A stretch of DNA of 64,000 nt, taken from the NCBI RefSeq assembly GCF_932526225.1, contig NC_064041.1:2616699-2680698 (forward strand), given 5' to 3'. The notes beneath the pieces were generated by a model. The model made no database searches and was not told where the DNA came from. It worked only from the letters and a program-made list of their open reading frames with translations. The translations under genes were made by a program, and so were the position numbers. Positions 34,901-45,577 of the stretch are shown one piece after another. This DNA is from Nematostella vectensis. Its lineage: Eukaryota > Cnidaria > Anthozoa > Actiniaria > Edwardsiidae. Each line of letters opens with the position of its first letter. Within the stretch, counting starts at the first letter, position 1.

Positions 34901-37670
34901 TTCGAATATAACGGTGAACACTTTGGTACGCGAGAGACAAAGGAGTGCCGGTCGATTGGCTCATTTGCTGTGACATTTCAATGACTTTGTAAATAGAATA
35001 GTTTTATAAAAATATATAGTATTTTTAGATATATAATGAGGGCCACAAGTAAATCTAAGGTTTAGATATCAGAAGCGTGTCTAGAAAAAAACGCAGGGTG
35101 GGGCCCAGATTAGTAATTCACTGAAGATGGATCGAGTTAGTTCAAATCGGCATCCTTAGCTCTGGTAATATAGGTCAATGGATTTAATTACGAACGAAGG
35201 GGTCAACTCATCTCTTTACATGAGCAGGGTGGGGTCCATAAGTCTATCTAAAAGTCTATATCTATATCATCTCACCTCTCATCTCGATCTGGGCGAATCC
35301 CGGCAGAACATTCTTCTTGCCGTCTGCACCAATCACAACATCGATCTCGTACTCATTGATTGGATGATTTTCCGGTGTCACGTGACACTTCCATCCTTCA
35401 TCCTCACTGGCTGGTTCCACGACTTCATTGAAGGTGACGCCGGTGAACACCTTGACGCCGAAGATGAGCGCGGTCTTGAGAAGAATGGACTGCAAGCGAC
35501 GAATACCTGAGAAAATGATAATACGGGTGTTATTTTCCTTATAAATCTATGGATGCTAGATAGCCTCTTGATAGTCGTGAGTACGAGGACACAGATACAC
35601 CGATACACCTTGGTGTAGTCTAAACTTGGAGGCTGGCGCAATAGCTAAGTGGCACGGGCTTCACAAGAAATAGGACCAGGGGTTTTATCATGTGGTTTTT
35701 TTCAAAGGCGTAAAAAAAAACCTGGCTATATACAGTGGGGCCTTCTCGGAAGTGAACGTTAAGCCGGACCAGGCCGGAAGGTTCCATTTGTCACGCACTT
35801 TGGGGGCGTAATATAACCGCTGGGGACGCTGGTTTGGGTTACCTTAAAACTAAGTTACACTCTTGATTGTAAACTAGGTAGCGCTAAGTAAAAGCGAGAT
35901 CGACTTTGATATAAGTGTCATCTTTTACTACTAGACAACATAATATTATGCTGTACAGATTTCATCTGTTACGCCTAATGATATTATGCCTTCGCAGTGC
36001 TTATATTCACAAAACACATCGTTGTGTAAAAGTTCGAGACGAGAAGTCCGTGTTTTAGGGGGGAGGGGTGGCCAGCTGCCCCCAAGTTCATTCGGAAAGG
36101 CATAATATGGGAGAAATACATGGAATGTCTGAGGCTTGATACAACCTCCCTCCCCCCCCCCTTCGCCTATCGCCCTCAGCATCGTCTGACCCCTATCCCC
36201 ACTAGCATTTTCATAGCGGTTTATCAATCAGATGTTTTTATTTCGTTTTACAATGTACCAGCTGAAGCAATAATATCATGGGTTCAGAGAAACGGCCAAT
36301 TAGGACTCGTCACAGAAGACAGCTCTCGACAGAATACAGACATGAAACACACGACGCTATCTAAACAACTTCCTCCTACTTGTAAAGAGGGAAGCCCAAA
36401 AATCAAATATGTTTATATACAAATCCCATTCAATGTAAGCGGATTTTTCGCTACTTGCGATTATGTATTTAGTTATAGAGTTACTTTTGTATATTTTAAT
36501 CAGTAAGTGGCAGAATGGATTTAGAATTTATAATATGCTGAATACTTGAGGAAGGTTAGGGGAAGTATGGCAACAGTACTCTAAACAGTCCCACACAAAT
36601 CAAAACATTGTATGATAGTCGTATGCCATAGCTGATAACATCGTTCAAGCGTGGTGTTAATTTATTCATACAAATGAATAGAATATTCCGGCGATTATAC
36701 ATTTTCTATAAATAATTTCGTGATCAGTTTTGTTTTGTTTGCAAGCTGTATTCATTCTTTGGTATATTATTTGATACAATCGTTCTCATGAAAGTTCTGA
36801 TTGTTGGATGAAAGTTTATTGGAAGGTTTATTGGCTTGGATAATGAGAAGTCTTGAAAATAACAGATAACCTTAGTCGGCAATTAGTGTATTTGAGTTCA
36901 AATCCTTGGATATCGTTACGAATATCAACAAATAAAGATATCGAAATCTTATTTAAAAATCATGTCCCGAACAAGCATAGCAATATCAACAGTTCCTCTT
37001 TTCGCCGTAAAGACTTTCAAAGACAAATATAATTGATATTCACTTAACTAAACACTTTCCTCGTAGAATACAACTAGTGTGAAGTTAAGCTAAGTTACAG
37101 TGGAGATAAAATTCTCACAACTAGAAAAATACACAATAAAAACTCGAATCAGAGTGGTAGTAAACAATATATCAAGTCACAACACAGTTTGAACTTACTT
37201 ATGTGGTTGATAGCCCCGGAGCAAAACTTTCCGTAAAATCTCTTCGCTCCAAGAGACCGAAAATCATCAATGAGAAATGGCCACAAATGAAGAACATTAT
37301 TCCTTGCAAAACTTGTTCTCTTTTCAACAACAACCACTTGTGCTCCGAGCAAAGCCATTTCTATCGCAGTCCGAAGCCCTATGGGACCCGCACCGATCAC
37401 AAGAACTTGTAAATGCTCGCATGTTGTCCCCCTATCGTAGTCCTTGTGGTTTGCACGGTTATCCAAGAGTTCCCATAAACTTTTGCACTTCCATGTTTGG
37501 AGTTTACCTTTTAAACTTTGGTAAAATTCTCTCGAGTTTTCGGATTTGATCCCTAGTAGATTCACTAAACGTTTAAATGAATGTAATATTTGCGCGCAAT
37601 CTTCGGCTTCGAAAAACCTCGTAAAAAACTCCTCTGGGCTTCGTTTGCTCTTATTCGAGGTATTCTCCAT
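19514..37670 (-). CDS. MICAL: MICAL-like F-actin monooxygenase with giant disordered tail, 13 exons, 2241 aa
   Basis: Exons in transcript order: 37199-37670, 35276-35506, 33230-33462, 32506-32644, 31919-32040, 31217-31453, 30890-30965, 29313-30183, 28337-28520, 27585-27694, 26755-27010, 25767-26095, 19514-22979. All junctions are GT-AG and in phase. MICAL enzymes use FAD and NADPH to oxidise actin methionines and so disassemble filaments. The FAD motif GAGPIG is at residues 93-98, followed by [25 protein letters not shown] (217-220), and GD at 394-395 in [20 protein letters not shown]. These cover the complete monooxygenase, about 1-503. Family members normally continue with CH, LIM and a coiled-coil region. 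Here exons 8-13 give about 1740 Ser/Lys/Arg-rich residues with no CH fold and no CxxC zinc ligands. The tail could instead be a separate gene starting at MGKNKN in exon 8, but the in-phase strong acceptor argues for continuity. Confidence 0.85.
23107..24130. repeat. ~30-bp minisatellite, about 34 copies, with higher-order structure
   Basis: The unit contains TACTCGAGGTATCTTGCAGG followed by CTATGGTACT; variants include a shorter TTTGGAGG form. Marker variants recur together about 415-450 bp apart (for example CTCGATGTATCTTGCAGGCA at 23492 and 23908), so blocks of the array were themselves duplicated. It lies in intron 12 of the MICAL-like gene; on that gene's strand most units contain a perfect GTAAGT. 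Confidence 0.92.
24231..24536 (-). mobile_element. Possible retroelement fragment
   Basis: The minus-strand frame has no cellular-protein motif. The end of the segment (CGACGAAGGGCTAACGCTAG followed by AGTCAGC on the plus strand) resembles a tail common in invertebrate retroelements. Assignment is weak. Intron 12 of the MICAL-like gene. Confidence 0.3.
24734..24980 (+). mobile_element. Interspersed ~245-bp repeat, copy A
   Basis: This segment, beginning AAACCAGCCTTTTTGTTTTG and ending GATTGTGATTGTTTTCG, matches 56227-56465 in reverse complement over its whole length with moderate divergence. It has no coding frame, so it is a short non-autonomous element. Intron 12 of the MICAL-like gene. 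Confidence 0.8.
28519..29045. repeat. 61-bp tandem array seeded on the MICAL exon 9 splice acceptor
   Basis: Units start (GGCTTGCAAC) at 28519, 28580, 28641, 28702, 28763, 28824 and 28885, followed by two degenerate copies to about 29045. The first unit contains the acceptor of exon 9 (minus strand CCCTCTTTTGTTGCAAG at the 28520/28521 boundary). Every full unit therefore carries a duplicate of that acceptor with its pyrimidine tract. The array fills most of intron 8. Confidence 0.9.
31019..31271. repeat. ~101-bp tandem duplication of the MICAL exon 6 end and donor
   Basis: The segment around 31198-31271 (exon 6 3' end with GAG|GTAAGC) recurs at about 31097-31170 with only a few changes, including its GTAAGC. 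A third degraded copy lies at 31019-31090. The duplicated exon piece stays readable ([10 protein letters not shown] in place of [10 protein letters not shown]). Confidence 0.9.
33123..33258. repeat. ~92-bp duplication of the MICAL exon 3 end and donor
   Basis: AACCTGAGTCATACCTTT followed by ACACCCCTCTCAAGCAGA occurs at 33217-33258, which includes the real donor AAAAAG|GTATGA. It occurs again at about 33124-33165 inside intron 3 with its GTATGA intact. The more distal part of the intronic copy has decayed. Confidence 0.85.
34741..34785. repeat. Single dispersed copy of the 60-bp unit found at 44.2-45.4 kb
   Basis: The sequence CCCCCCTCCAATTATTTTTG followed by AAGGAAATAACTAGTAGG matches the unit of the large array next to GORAB. 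It stands alone in intron 2 of the MICAL-like gene. Confidence 0.75.
35632..35692 (+). other. tRNA-like fragment, probable SINE head
   Basis: TAGCTAAGTGG (35642-35652) fits an A box, and a GGGGTTTTATC segment lies where a B box would be but is degenerate. A functional tRNA is not supported. Intron 1 of the MICAL-like gene; no other feature is seen in that 1.7-kb intron. Confidence 0.3.
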
Positions 37671-38822
37671 GGCTTCATGTCAGCTTTCTCTTTTCATGTG
37701 AATCGCCGGTGCGAAAGAGTAGACGTTGTGATTTCGGCAACGGTTGACCACGTTAAAAATTTAAATTTCTGGTGTACGTAAGAGAACACGAGCTTTGTGC
37801 TGTGTACTCAAGTGTGTAACGCATTCAAATATAGGATTTGTGATGACATAACAGATGAGTAATAATAGCGGGTCACGCAACGCAGGCTATTATCCCCGTA
37901 ACAAGTTTACAATGTTTGCGCAAGTACTGCGCAGCGCTAAATAAAAGAAACATCTATAGTTAATCCATAGTAATCCCTTACGCTCATAGACCGTAAGCAA
38001 AGCATTGCCTAACAAATGTTCCACGATACCGCAGCTAAAACCTCCAAAACACATCCCCACACAAGAGGGACCTATCAGTACAACCGCCTCATTACCCGCC
38101 CCGTTTTTATATCAATGACAAAATGACAAAACCTATAATTTTTCAGATCAGGCAGAATCTTATAAAAAGTGTGATGAAAGGTGCCAAATTTCAGCCTGTA
38201 GGTTCTTGGTTTCTAGTTTCTCATACGCGGGTGTTTATTATAAAACAACATGTGAGGGTGTATTATCTTTTCGAAATAAAGGGGTAGCAAATGGTACAAT
38301 AAAATAATATATAGAGAAATTACACAACAACAAATCATTTACCCATAGTTATATTTCATATTTCATTGATTGCCAACCTAGAACACCGCCTATCTATAGT
38401 AATGTTTCACATTACCTTACTATACCCCTTACACCCATCAGGAATATTCTTTTTTTTTCTAAAATAATGTTTATTTTGATTTCTCAATGCCTATTTTTGT
38501 GAGTATAAAACTACTGATTTTCTGTGATTTTGCTGGCATCCTAATTATCCCTAGGCTCTATTTCCAAGTGACGCATGGCTTGCGATAGCGACTGCGGTCT
38601 CAAAGAAACGGCTGGTATACAATAGAGCCTAAATTACCACACCTATGAGATAATCACCAGATTTTAATCAAACAAAAAATATTTTCCCTTAAACTAAGGC
38701 TTATCACCAGAGCCTAAGTTTCGTTTAAGAATTTATCTTATTTTTGCTTTTCTTCGTTTAAATTTCAATGACGAAAAAAAATATGTCACTTCAAAATCCG
38801 TCTTAGAGCGGGGGGCTCATGT
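37671..38822. other. Upstream region of the MICAL-like gene
   Basis: No gene is recognised on either strand. It should contain the promoter of the minus-strand MICAL-like gene. The ATG at 37670 was chosen because the preceding reading frame is not coding-like and the residues that follow align with MICAL N-termini. Confidence 0.4.
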
Positions 38823-39251
38823 TACCTTATTACACTTTATTTTTGCGACGTCAAAGCTTCGCGATTTTGAGATGGCGATATTTTGCGCCACTTTAATTTC
38901 GCGATTTTGCTATTTTCGTAAAATCCAGGTCACTTTATTTTCCCGATTTTGCGATTTAGAGACAATAAAATCAAGCAAAACAAGTGGAATTAAAATGTGC
39001 TCTAATCAACAAAACTGAAACAAACTGTTATAAAAACATGCTTGAGATAAATGTAGTATCCATAAAAATCTAATCTTTACAGTCCAGGCCAACCCCTTAG
39101 GGTACTATATTTGCATTAGAGGACTAAATAGACGTGGTGTTTCACCCAAAGGCTTTTTTTATTGTCGCGTCATTTCATTTTCGCGAATCTTTTTAAAAAA
39201 TCGCGAAATTTGCGTAATTAAAGCGACGCGAAAATAAAGTGTAATAAGGTA
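38823..39251. mobile_element. MITE, 429 bp, ends TACCTTATTACACTTTATTT
   Basis: The left end TACCTTATTACACTTTATTT and the right end AAATAAAGTGTAATAAGGTA are inverted repeats of about 25 bp, continuing into GCG-rich sequence. The interior is rich in TTTTCGCGATTTTG-like words. Both ends start with TA. It ends 45 bases beyond the stop codon of the neighbouring TRIM-NHL gene. Confidence 0.87.
39158..39163 (-). terminator. Candidate polyadenylation signal inside the MITE
   Basis: TTTATT on the plus strand reads AATAAA for the TRIM-NHL transcript. It is the first such signal after the stop codon (about 135 bases) and lies within the transposon at 38823-39251. Confidence 0.35.
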
Positions 39252-39295
39252 GGCTTTGAGTTATAGGGAACAGTCAATCAAGATTATATTGGCTT

Positions 39296-40999
39296 CTACT
39301 CAACGTTGAATGGCGGTAGTGAGTAAAACTTGATCCACTGATCATCCTTGGATGACACCACTACTGTCCCGTTGTTCATAATTGCGATATCTGTCGGTCT
39401 TCCCTCAATCGCAAACATCGCAACAAACGCGCCATCGGGTCGATAGACCTGGATACTACATGAGCCCCAGTCACACACGTAAAGACAGCGATTTTTCGCA
39501 CACACAGCGAGCCCGGTAGGTAACATCAATTCGCTTGCGCTCGCGCTTTCTCTCCTGCCAAAACTTCTTCTGTACATTCCTCGACAGTCGTACACGAGGA
39601 TGCAGCCTTTCTCCATGTCTGAGACAAAGTATTCGTTATTATGATAGACGGCCTTGAAGGGGAACTCCAGCTTGTTATCCCCGGTAATACCGAACTTCAG
39701 GTCGGGTTTTCCAAAGGGGATATCCATATAGACGAAAATGCACGGTCTGTAATGACGTATCGAGGGTTCGCACGTGAGTACGACCCGTCCGTCTGAACCT
39801 ATAGTAATAAAACAGTAGCGAATGCCATACTTATCACTTGTCTTATAGCTCATTTTAAAACTGCCGTCTTGCGTGTTTAGATAGTAAACTTCAGTCGAGC
39901 CGCAAACTGCTATCAGTTCATTCGACTTTGTGAACGCCACACCTGAAAATGTCACAGGCTGTTTATCACTCTTTATAGGCTTGAATTTCTTCTTAAGATT
40001 GCCGTGTTTGTCTAGCAGAAGCACGTTGCTATTCGCGGGATCAGCCACTGCGATGCTATTGCTACCGTCGGTGGCTAAGCAAAGTGGAGAAAAGGAGTCA
40101 AGCCCGAGGTCGCTCGCTCTGATTGTTATCTCTGCTCCTAGGGGCGGGCAAGGGTGCACGGAATTTTCAGACTCTCCGATGCATTCCTTCACCAAAGAAC
40201 ACCTGGTGAAAGCCGATGCATTTGTGCTATAGATTTTTCCAAGTCCTTCTTCTTCAATCCTGCTGAGGAGCGCATTATTAGGGCTGAATTTAGCCATTAC
40301 CGCATCATGGGCAGTTAGACTCTTATGCAAATTTGCATTGGTGAATTTCCTTGATTCTAGCAATAGCGCTTTTCCGACCTCGTAGGATCTTTCCTCTTCA
40401 GGCTTACTCAAATGCTCTTCGACTTTTGAAATCAAAACCCTCGAATTTTCCACAAAGTTCTTGTACATGACTTTCTGGTTTTTGTATTTCTTTTCATGGT
40501 CCGTAGTTTGTCGGTCCACCTGTTCACAAAGCTCTTGTTCTTTCACCATAATCGTGGCCATCATTTGCTCCGCCAACTCGTGAATTTGCGACTTCAGTGC
40601 ATCCCTGTGACTTCTCCGTCGCTCAATAACAGTGTCGAGTCCCACTAACATCTTCTCTGCATCTGACATTTTCTGCACTGCCGCTTCAAACGCTTTCAAA
40701 ATTCCTTCCCTCTGTCGTTCCCCTTTAGTTTCTTCAAGGATTTTAACAATCCCAATATTCACCGCTAAAGACTTTAGTCCATTTTCCCCAAGCACAGATT
40801 CACTTCGACAGACTGGACATAATAGCGAAGGTGGATTTCTTTTTGTCATATTTTGAAGACACTGCAAGCATACACTATGTCCACATGAAGGCAAAACAAG
40901 AGGTTCTTCGAATACCTCCAGGCAAACTGGACAGCTTATTTCTTCTCTTTGAACGGATTTCGCTCGTATGTCCGGCGACTCAATTGAGCTAGCAGCCAT
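39296..40999 (-). CDS. RING - coiled-coil - NHL (TRIM-like) E3 ligase, intronless, 567 aa
   Basis: A complete C3HC4 RING finger is at residues 23-64 (C23, C26, C39, H41, C44, C47, C61, C64). Such RINGs recruit a ubiquitin-charged E2, so an E3 ligase is expected. Residues about 95-205 form a charged coiled coil (QKMSDAEKMLVGLDTVIERR onward) that would dimerise the protein. The C-terminal half (about 290-567) has beta-propeller/NHL-like blades, e.g. LPTGLAVCAKNRCLYVCDWG and PTDIAIMNNGTVVVSSKDDQ, probably the substrate or RNA binding face. No B-box is visible between RING and coiled coil, unlike classical TRIM proteins. Single-exon structure suggests a retro-copied or expanded family. It is divergent from GORAB across about 800 bp. 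Confidence 0.92.
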   Translation of the reverse strand: MAASSIESPDIRAKSVQREEISCPVCLEVFEEPLVLPSCGHSVCLQCLQNMTKRNPPSLLCPVCRSESVLGENGLKSLAVNIGIVKILEETKGERQREGILKAFEAAVQKMSDAEKMLVGLDTVIERRRSHRDALKSQIHELAEQMMATIMVKEQELCEQVDRQTTDHEKKYKNQKVMYKNFVENSRVLISKVEEHLSKPEEERSYEVGKALLLESRKFTNANLHKSLTAHDAVMAKFSPNNALLSRIEEEGLGKIYSTNASAFTRCSLVKECIGESENSVHPCPPLGAEITIRASDLGLDSFSPLCLATDGSNSIAVADPANSNVLLLDKHGNLKKKFKPIKSDKQPVTFSGVAFTKSNELIAVCGSTEVYYLNTQDGSFKMSYKTSDKYGIRYCFITIGSDGRVVLTCEPSIRHYRPCIFVYMDIPFGKPDLKFGITGDNKLEFPFKAVYHNNEYFVSDMEKGCILVYDCRGMYRRSFGRRESASASELMLPTGLAVCAKNRCLYVCDWGSCSIQVYRPDGAFVAMFAIEGRPTDIAIMNNGTVVVSSKDDQWIKFYSLPPFNVE

Positions 41000-41705
41000 G
41001 TTTTCGTTTACGAATGGGTAGATTCATATATTATTCATACAGCTTTGAAGACATATGAAAAATCATGACGGAAGTAAGCCTAGTCTTATTTGCATAATTA
41101 TGCTATCCATAACACTAAATGTTGCTGCCGGGAAAATTACTCTAAAACAGTGAGATCCCTTTTTGTTTAATTGAATATTGAATTACTAATAACATTCTGC
41201 ATTCTCGCTAACTATATTCTTAGACATTTCGAGTCAAAGTATTTTGCACTGTACTTATTAACATGAGTGAATGATTATCAGATGCACGTAACGAAAAGAA
41301 AACACATACATTCAATATTCAAGAAAATCACAAGTTAGAAAAAATAACGTAACAGTTTATATATAGATATAGTACATCACATAACTGAGTACAGCTATTG
41401 TAAGAGAGGGTAGAAAATAATTTTTAATCCTTTGCAATAGCATGTAATTTATGGTAACCACAAAATGATTTTTTTTTCAAAAACAAATTCTTAATGGATT
41501 AAATTTATCAGGAACCCACCCTATCTCAACTTCTCTTGAAACACTCCGGCGAAAAGGTCAAATAAACATATTGCGGCCTGCAAAAAATAAAATAAATAGA
41601 TAAATTCACTAATGATGGCTTGCGTGACGGGTGACGTGGCGGTTGGCAGCATAGCAAGTCACGCCATGTCAAGAGGAGGTGACCTGAGTTCTAGTGTAAG
41701 GTTTG
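41000..41705. promoter_or_regulatory. Divergent intergenic region between TRIM-NHL and GORAB
   Basis: About 0.8 kb separates the two start codons on opposite strands, so both promoters should lie here. No TATA box is assigned. Near 41625-41680 there are several TGACG/CGTCA-type words (GACGGGTGACGTGGC, GTCACGCCATGTC). Confidence 0.4.
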
Positions 41706-41753
41706 AAGATGGCGGCAGAGTCGTCCCGTTCTTCAATGATTTGTTTGTTTTGA
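41706..41753 (+). promoter_or_regulatory. YY1-like motif and short upstream ORF of GORAB
   Basis: AAGATGGCGGC (41706-41716) matches the YY1 core found just downstream of many housekeeping start sites. Its ATG (41709) opens a 14-codon upstream ORF (MAAESSRSSMICLF) ending at 41753, 52 bases before the GORAB ATG. It could damp translation if it is in the mRNA. Confidence 0.5.
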
Positions 41754-41805
41754 TTTGTAAACTGCCTTGATTTTAATCACTTTGAAAAATACGCAAATCT
41801 CAAGG

Positions 41806-44214
41806 ATGTCTAGTTGGGCAGGCTTTACAGAAGATGAAATACGACGGATGAGAATAGACCATGGAGAAACTGAATCGATGGGAAAACAGAATGGTGAATT
41901 TCCTTTGAAAAAGTCTTCTCTAAAGGTCGTTACAAAAAAGTCTCGAGTCAGAGAAAAGATCAGAAAAAGTGAGAAAAAGATAATTAAAGAATCTGTTGAA
42001 AGTGTTGAAAATGACAAAGATCAAGTAAATGATGAAAGTGTACGTGAAATCCCGAGAGAAAATCCTGCACCAGAGTCAGAAAGATCACTTTCTCCGCCAG
42101 ATAGTAAAATTCAAGAGGAAAAACCTTCATCAGTGGAGTTGGAAGAACAAAAACAAATGGATGCAGAGCCTGGAATGATAACAGAACCCGAAAGGTATAT
42201 AACCTAACGTTACACGAAGTGCGTTTTAGCAAAAATATTGATGTTTCAATAAAAAACTTAGGAGAACTAACTGCACATCCTTGTCTGGGACAATTAAAAA
42301 AGTAACTTAGCACAACCTTTATAAGAATAATCGTGTCCATTTTCAATTTGGTATTAGAAGAAAAATACGTATATTTTCTTAAACACTGAGTCAAAATAGA
42401 TATAATTTTTTTCCTTAACTGCTTTCATTGCTATGACAACAATTATTTCACATTGTATATTATATATTAAGGAATAGTTCGTAACTTATTTAACAAACAT
42501 ATTAGAAAAATATAGTTTATATAGAAATTATATTTTTATTTTTACACAGGATTCAAGCAATTGAGTTGTCATCTCTTGAAAAACTACAGCAGAAACAGAA
42601 AGAAATTGAAGATGAGAACAAGAAAAAGAAAGCTGCCTTGCAGGAAACACTAAAACTAAGGTAGATAAAAATGTGTTAACAAGGAAGTATGTAAATATGT
42701 AAGGTCTTAGGGGAGGGAGTGTGTTTATTTTCACCCCAGCCTGCCTCAGCTAGCATATAGCGGTCTTTTCTTATTTAGGAATCATGAGATTTTACACATT
42801 TCCCCAAAAATCTACACCAACCAACCCTATCCACCCCCCTAGAAAAAATCCTTGCTACACAGCTAAACAACTATATGTGTGTCCATATGAAAAACATGTG
42901 TTGCGGGATAGAGAATTACATTTGTATTTGTATATATTGTTTTTGCTTACAGTACATGCATTAATGCCTTACAACAATGACTTGGCTTTATACATCTATC
43001 TTGTCTAAATTCAGATACCGTAAAACTCAAGCAGAAGCCAAAACACTCCAGTTGGTCCAGAATGAGCTTAGTCACCTGGATACGCTGCTATCAGCAGATG
43101 TTGCAATTCTTAGAGACAAGATAGAAGAAGCTGCACGTGACTTTGCGCAAGCGCAGTAAGTATATATACTTTAGTAAGCAGTCTTTTATAAAAGACCGTT
43201 TACTACAGCAACAGGTGTCAGTGCGACAACTCTGTACTGTAACCGCAACAGATAGTGATGAAGGTTTATACACCCACTCTAGACAATCATCGTGACATTA
43301 TATAATTTGTGAAGTAAATCACTAGAAATTTCTCAGCCAGCTTTTCATGAGGGGAAATCAATGACAAAAATGTCTCTAGCTTTTGCGCATGTAAAAATGA
43401 AAAGACAATAAAGTGAAGGAAGCAGAGACTTAATGGGAGAAAAGGAGCCACTGAATTCTTATCTTCCCTCTCCTCTTCAGGGGGTGAAGGAGGGAGTAAT
43501 CAACACCACTTTTTGGGTTTGCGAATCCATGAGTTAAAGATAAAAAATTCATTGGAAATTATCTTTTAAATGGCCACAAACATATAAAAAAAATAGCAGA
43601 ACTTGAAATCAAGGAATGTGCATTTAAAAAAAATAACATTTTCTATGGAGTTTGTTTATGGAGCTGTCTTGATAGTGATGTTGGTAAAGACAAAATTATA
43701 TGATGATGGTGGCAGTGTTAATGATGCTGATGAAATGTCATGATGTTGATGGTGCCACGAAATAATGATTGTATGTTAGTGCTTTATCATCTTTACCTTG
43801 GAAAAACAGAGTTTATCTAATTGCCTTTCTAGGAAATGCTATGAAAGAGCAGAGAAAGAATTTGTTGAATCAAAGCTTGATCTACATAGAAAAACAGAAC
43901 GGAAGGAGATGCTCACAGAGCACTTGTATGCCATCATACAAGAGAATGAACAAAGAAAAGCGAAAAAGCTAGAGGAACTTATGGCAAAACTGAATGTGCC
44001 TGAGGCTGAACTTCTTACGTCAGAGTGTCCAGAAAAATGTGATGGCACTGAGAAAGATGGTCTGACCAAACCACTGATTTCCTTAGAGAAAATTACAGAG
44101 CAACAAGAGGAAAATAAAGAAAAAGACAAAATAGTTAGTGAACCACCCGTAAGACGAGACTGGGAACTGAGTATAGAGACTGAAAGACAGCAAACATCTC
44201 CGTCAGACTGCTAA
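41806..44214 (+). CDS. GORAB: GORAB, RAB6-interacting golgin, four exons, 340 aa
   Basis: Exons 41806-42194, 42550-42660, 43015-43155 and 43833-44214 join in phase 2 at every intron. The N-terminus [16 protein letters not shown] matches the WAGFSEEELRRLK start of vertebrate GORAB. Exons 2-4 give the conserved coiled coil: [52 protein letters not shown], then [20 protein letters not shown] and [13 protein letters not shown]. In other animals the protein binds RAB6 at the trans-Golgi, takes part in COPI trafficking and, in flies, in centriole duplication. The linker between the N-terminal motif and the coiled coil (about residues 20-125) and the last 60 residues are acidic and unconserved. Length is close to the vertebrate protein. 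The start at 41806 was chosen because the N-terminal motif begins there. Confidence 0.94.
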
Positions 44215-44220
44215 TTCAGG

Positions 44221-45357
44221 GGCTGTAACAAAGGGTGGGGACCACGTGTCCCCCATTATGTTAAAAAAATTATAAGGAAATAACCAGTAGGGGCGTGGCT
44301 GTGCCCCTCCCCATTCTTTTAAAAAAATTATATGGGAATAACCAGTAGGGGCATGGCTGTGCCCCCCCATTCTTTTAAAAAATTATATGGGAATAACCAG
44401 TAGGGGCGTGGCTGTGCCCCCCCCCCCAATATTTTCAAAAAATTATAAGGAAATAACCAGTAGGGGCGTGGCTGTGCCCCCCCCCCAATATTTTAAAAAA
44501 TTATAAGGAAATAACCAGTAGGGGCGTGGCTGTGCCCCTCCCCATTCTTTTAAAAAATTATATGGGAATAACCAGTAGGGGCGTGGCTGTGCCCCCCCCC
44601 CCAATATTTTCAAAAAATTATAAGGAAATAACCAGTAGGGGCGTGGCTGTGCCCCCCCCAATATTTTCAAAAAATTATAAGGAAATAACCAGTAGGGGCG
44701 TGGCTGTGCCCCTCCCCATTCTTTTAAAAAAATTATATGGGAATAACCAGTAGGGGCATGGCTGTGCCCCCCCATTCTTTTAAAAAATTATATGGGAATA
44801 ACCAGTAGGGGCGTGGCTGTGCCCCCCCCCCCAATATTTTCAAAAAATTATAAGGAAATAACCAGTAGGGGCGTGGCTGTGCCCCCCCCCCCAATATTTT
44901 AAAAAATTATAAGGAAATAACCAGTAGGGGCGTGGCTGTGCCCCTCCCCATTCTTTTAAAAAATTATATGGGAATAACCAGTAGGGGCGTGGCTGTGCCC
45001 CCCCCCCCAATATTTTCAAAAAATTATAAGGAAATAACCAGTAGGGGCGTGGCTGTGCCCCCCCCCAATATTTTCAAAAAATTATAAGGAAATAACCAGT
45101 AGGGGCGTGGCTGTGCCCCCCCCCAATATTTTCAAAAATTATAAAGAAATAACCAGTAGGGGCGTGGCTGTGCCCCTCCCCATTCTTTTAAAAAATTATA
45201 TGGGAATAACCAGTAGGGGCATGGCTGTGCCCCCCCATTCTTTTAAAAAATTATATGGGAATAACCAGTAGGGGCGTGGCTGTGCCCCCCCATTCTTTTA
45301 AAAAATTATATGGGAATAACCAGTAGGGGCGTGGCTGTGCCCCCCCCCCAATATTTC
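44221..45357. repeat. ~60-bp tandem array, about 19 copies
   Basis: Each unit contains AACCAGTAGGGGCGTGGCTG, a C-run of 7-11, and then one of two alternative AT segments: CATTCTTTTAAAAAATTATA with GGGAATA, or CAATATTTTCAAAAAATTAT with AAGGAAATA. The two types alternate in blocks, indicating higher-order duplication. The first degenerate unit begins six bases after the GORAB stop codon, so the array is probably in the 3' UTR. Confidence 0.95.
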
Positions 45358-45571
45358 AAAGTCTACTACAGCACTGTATTTAATAGGATAAGTTGAACAT
45401 AAAAGGTATAAATAGTATATACAATATATAGACTTATTTTTAAATCAGAAGAGTTTTTACATCCCTTCTGGGTTCAAATCGAAATGGTTTTATGATTTTA
45501 TACTGTACTTTTATAGTTGTTATGTGTTATCACTACAACAGCAGTATTTTATGCCTCTAAGAGGAAAATTC

Positions 45572-45577
45572 AATAAA
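45572..45577 (+). terminator. AATAAA, likely GORAB polyadenylation signal
   Basis: AATAAA is followed about 20 bases later by TTTGTTTTTTCCC. It is the first good signal after the GORAB stop that lies outside the tandem array, implying a 3' UTR of about 1.36 kb. Confidence 0.4.

Noticed and set aside
35632-35692. A tRNA gene
   Set aside because: Only the A box is convincing; B box and cloverleaf are not, so it is listed only as a tRNA-like fragment.
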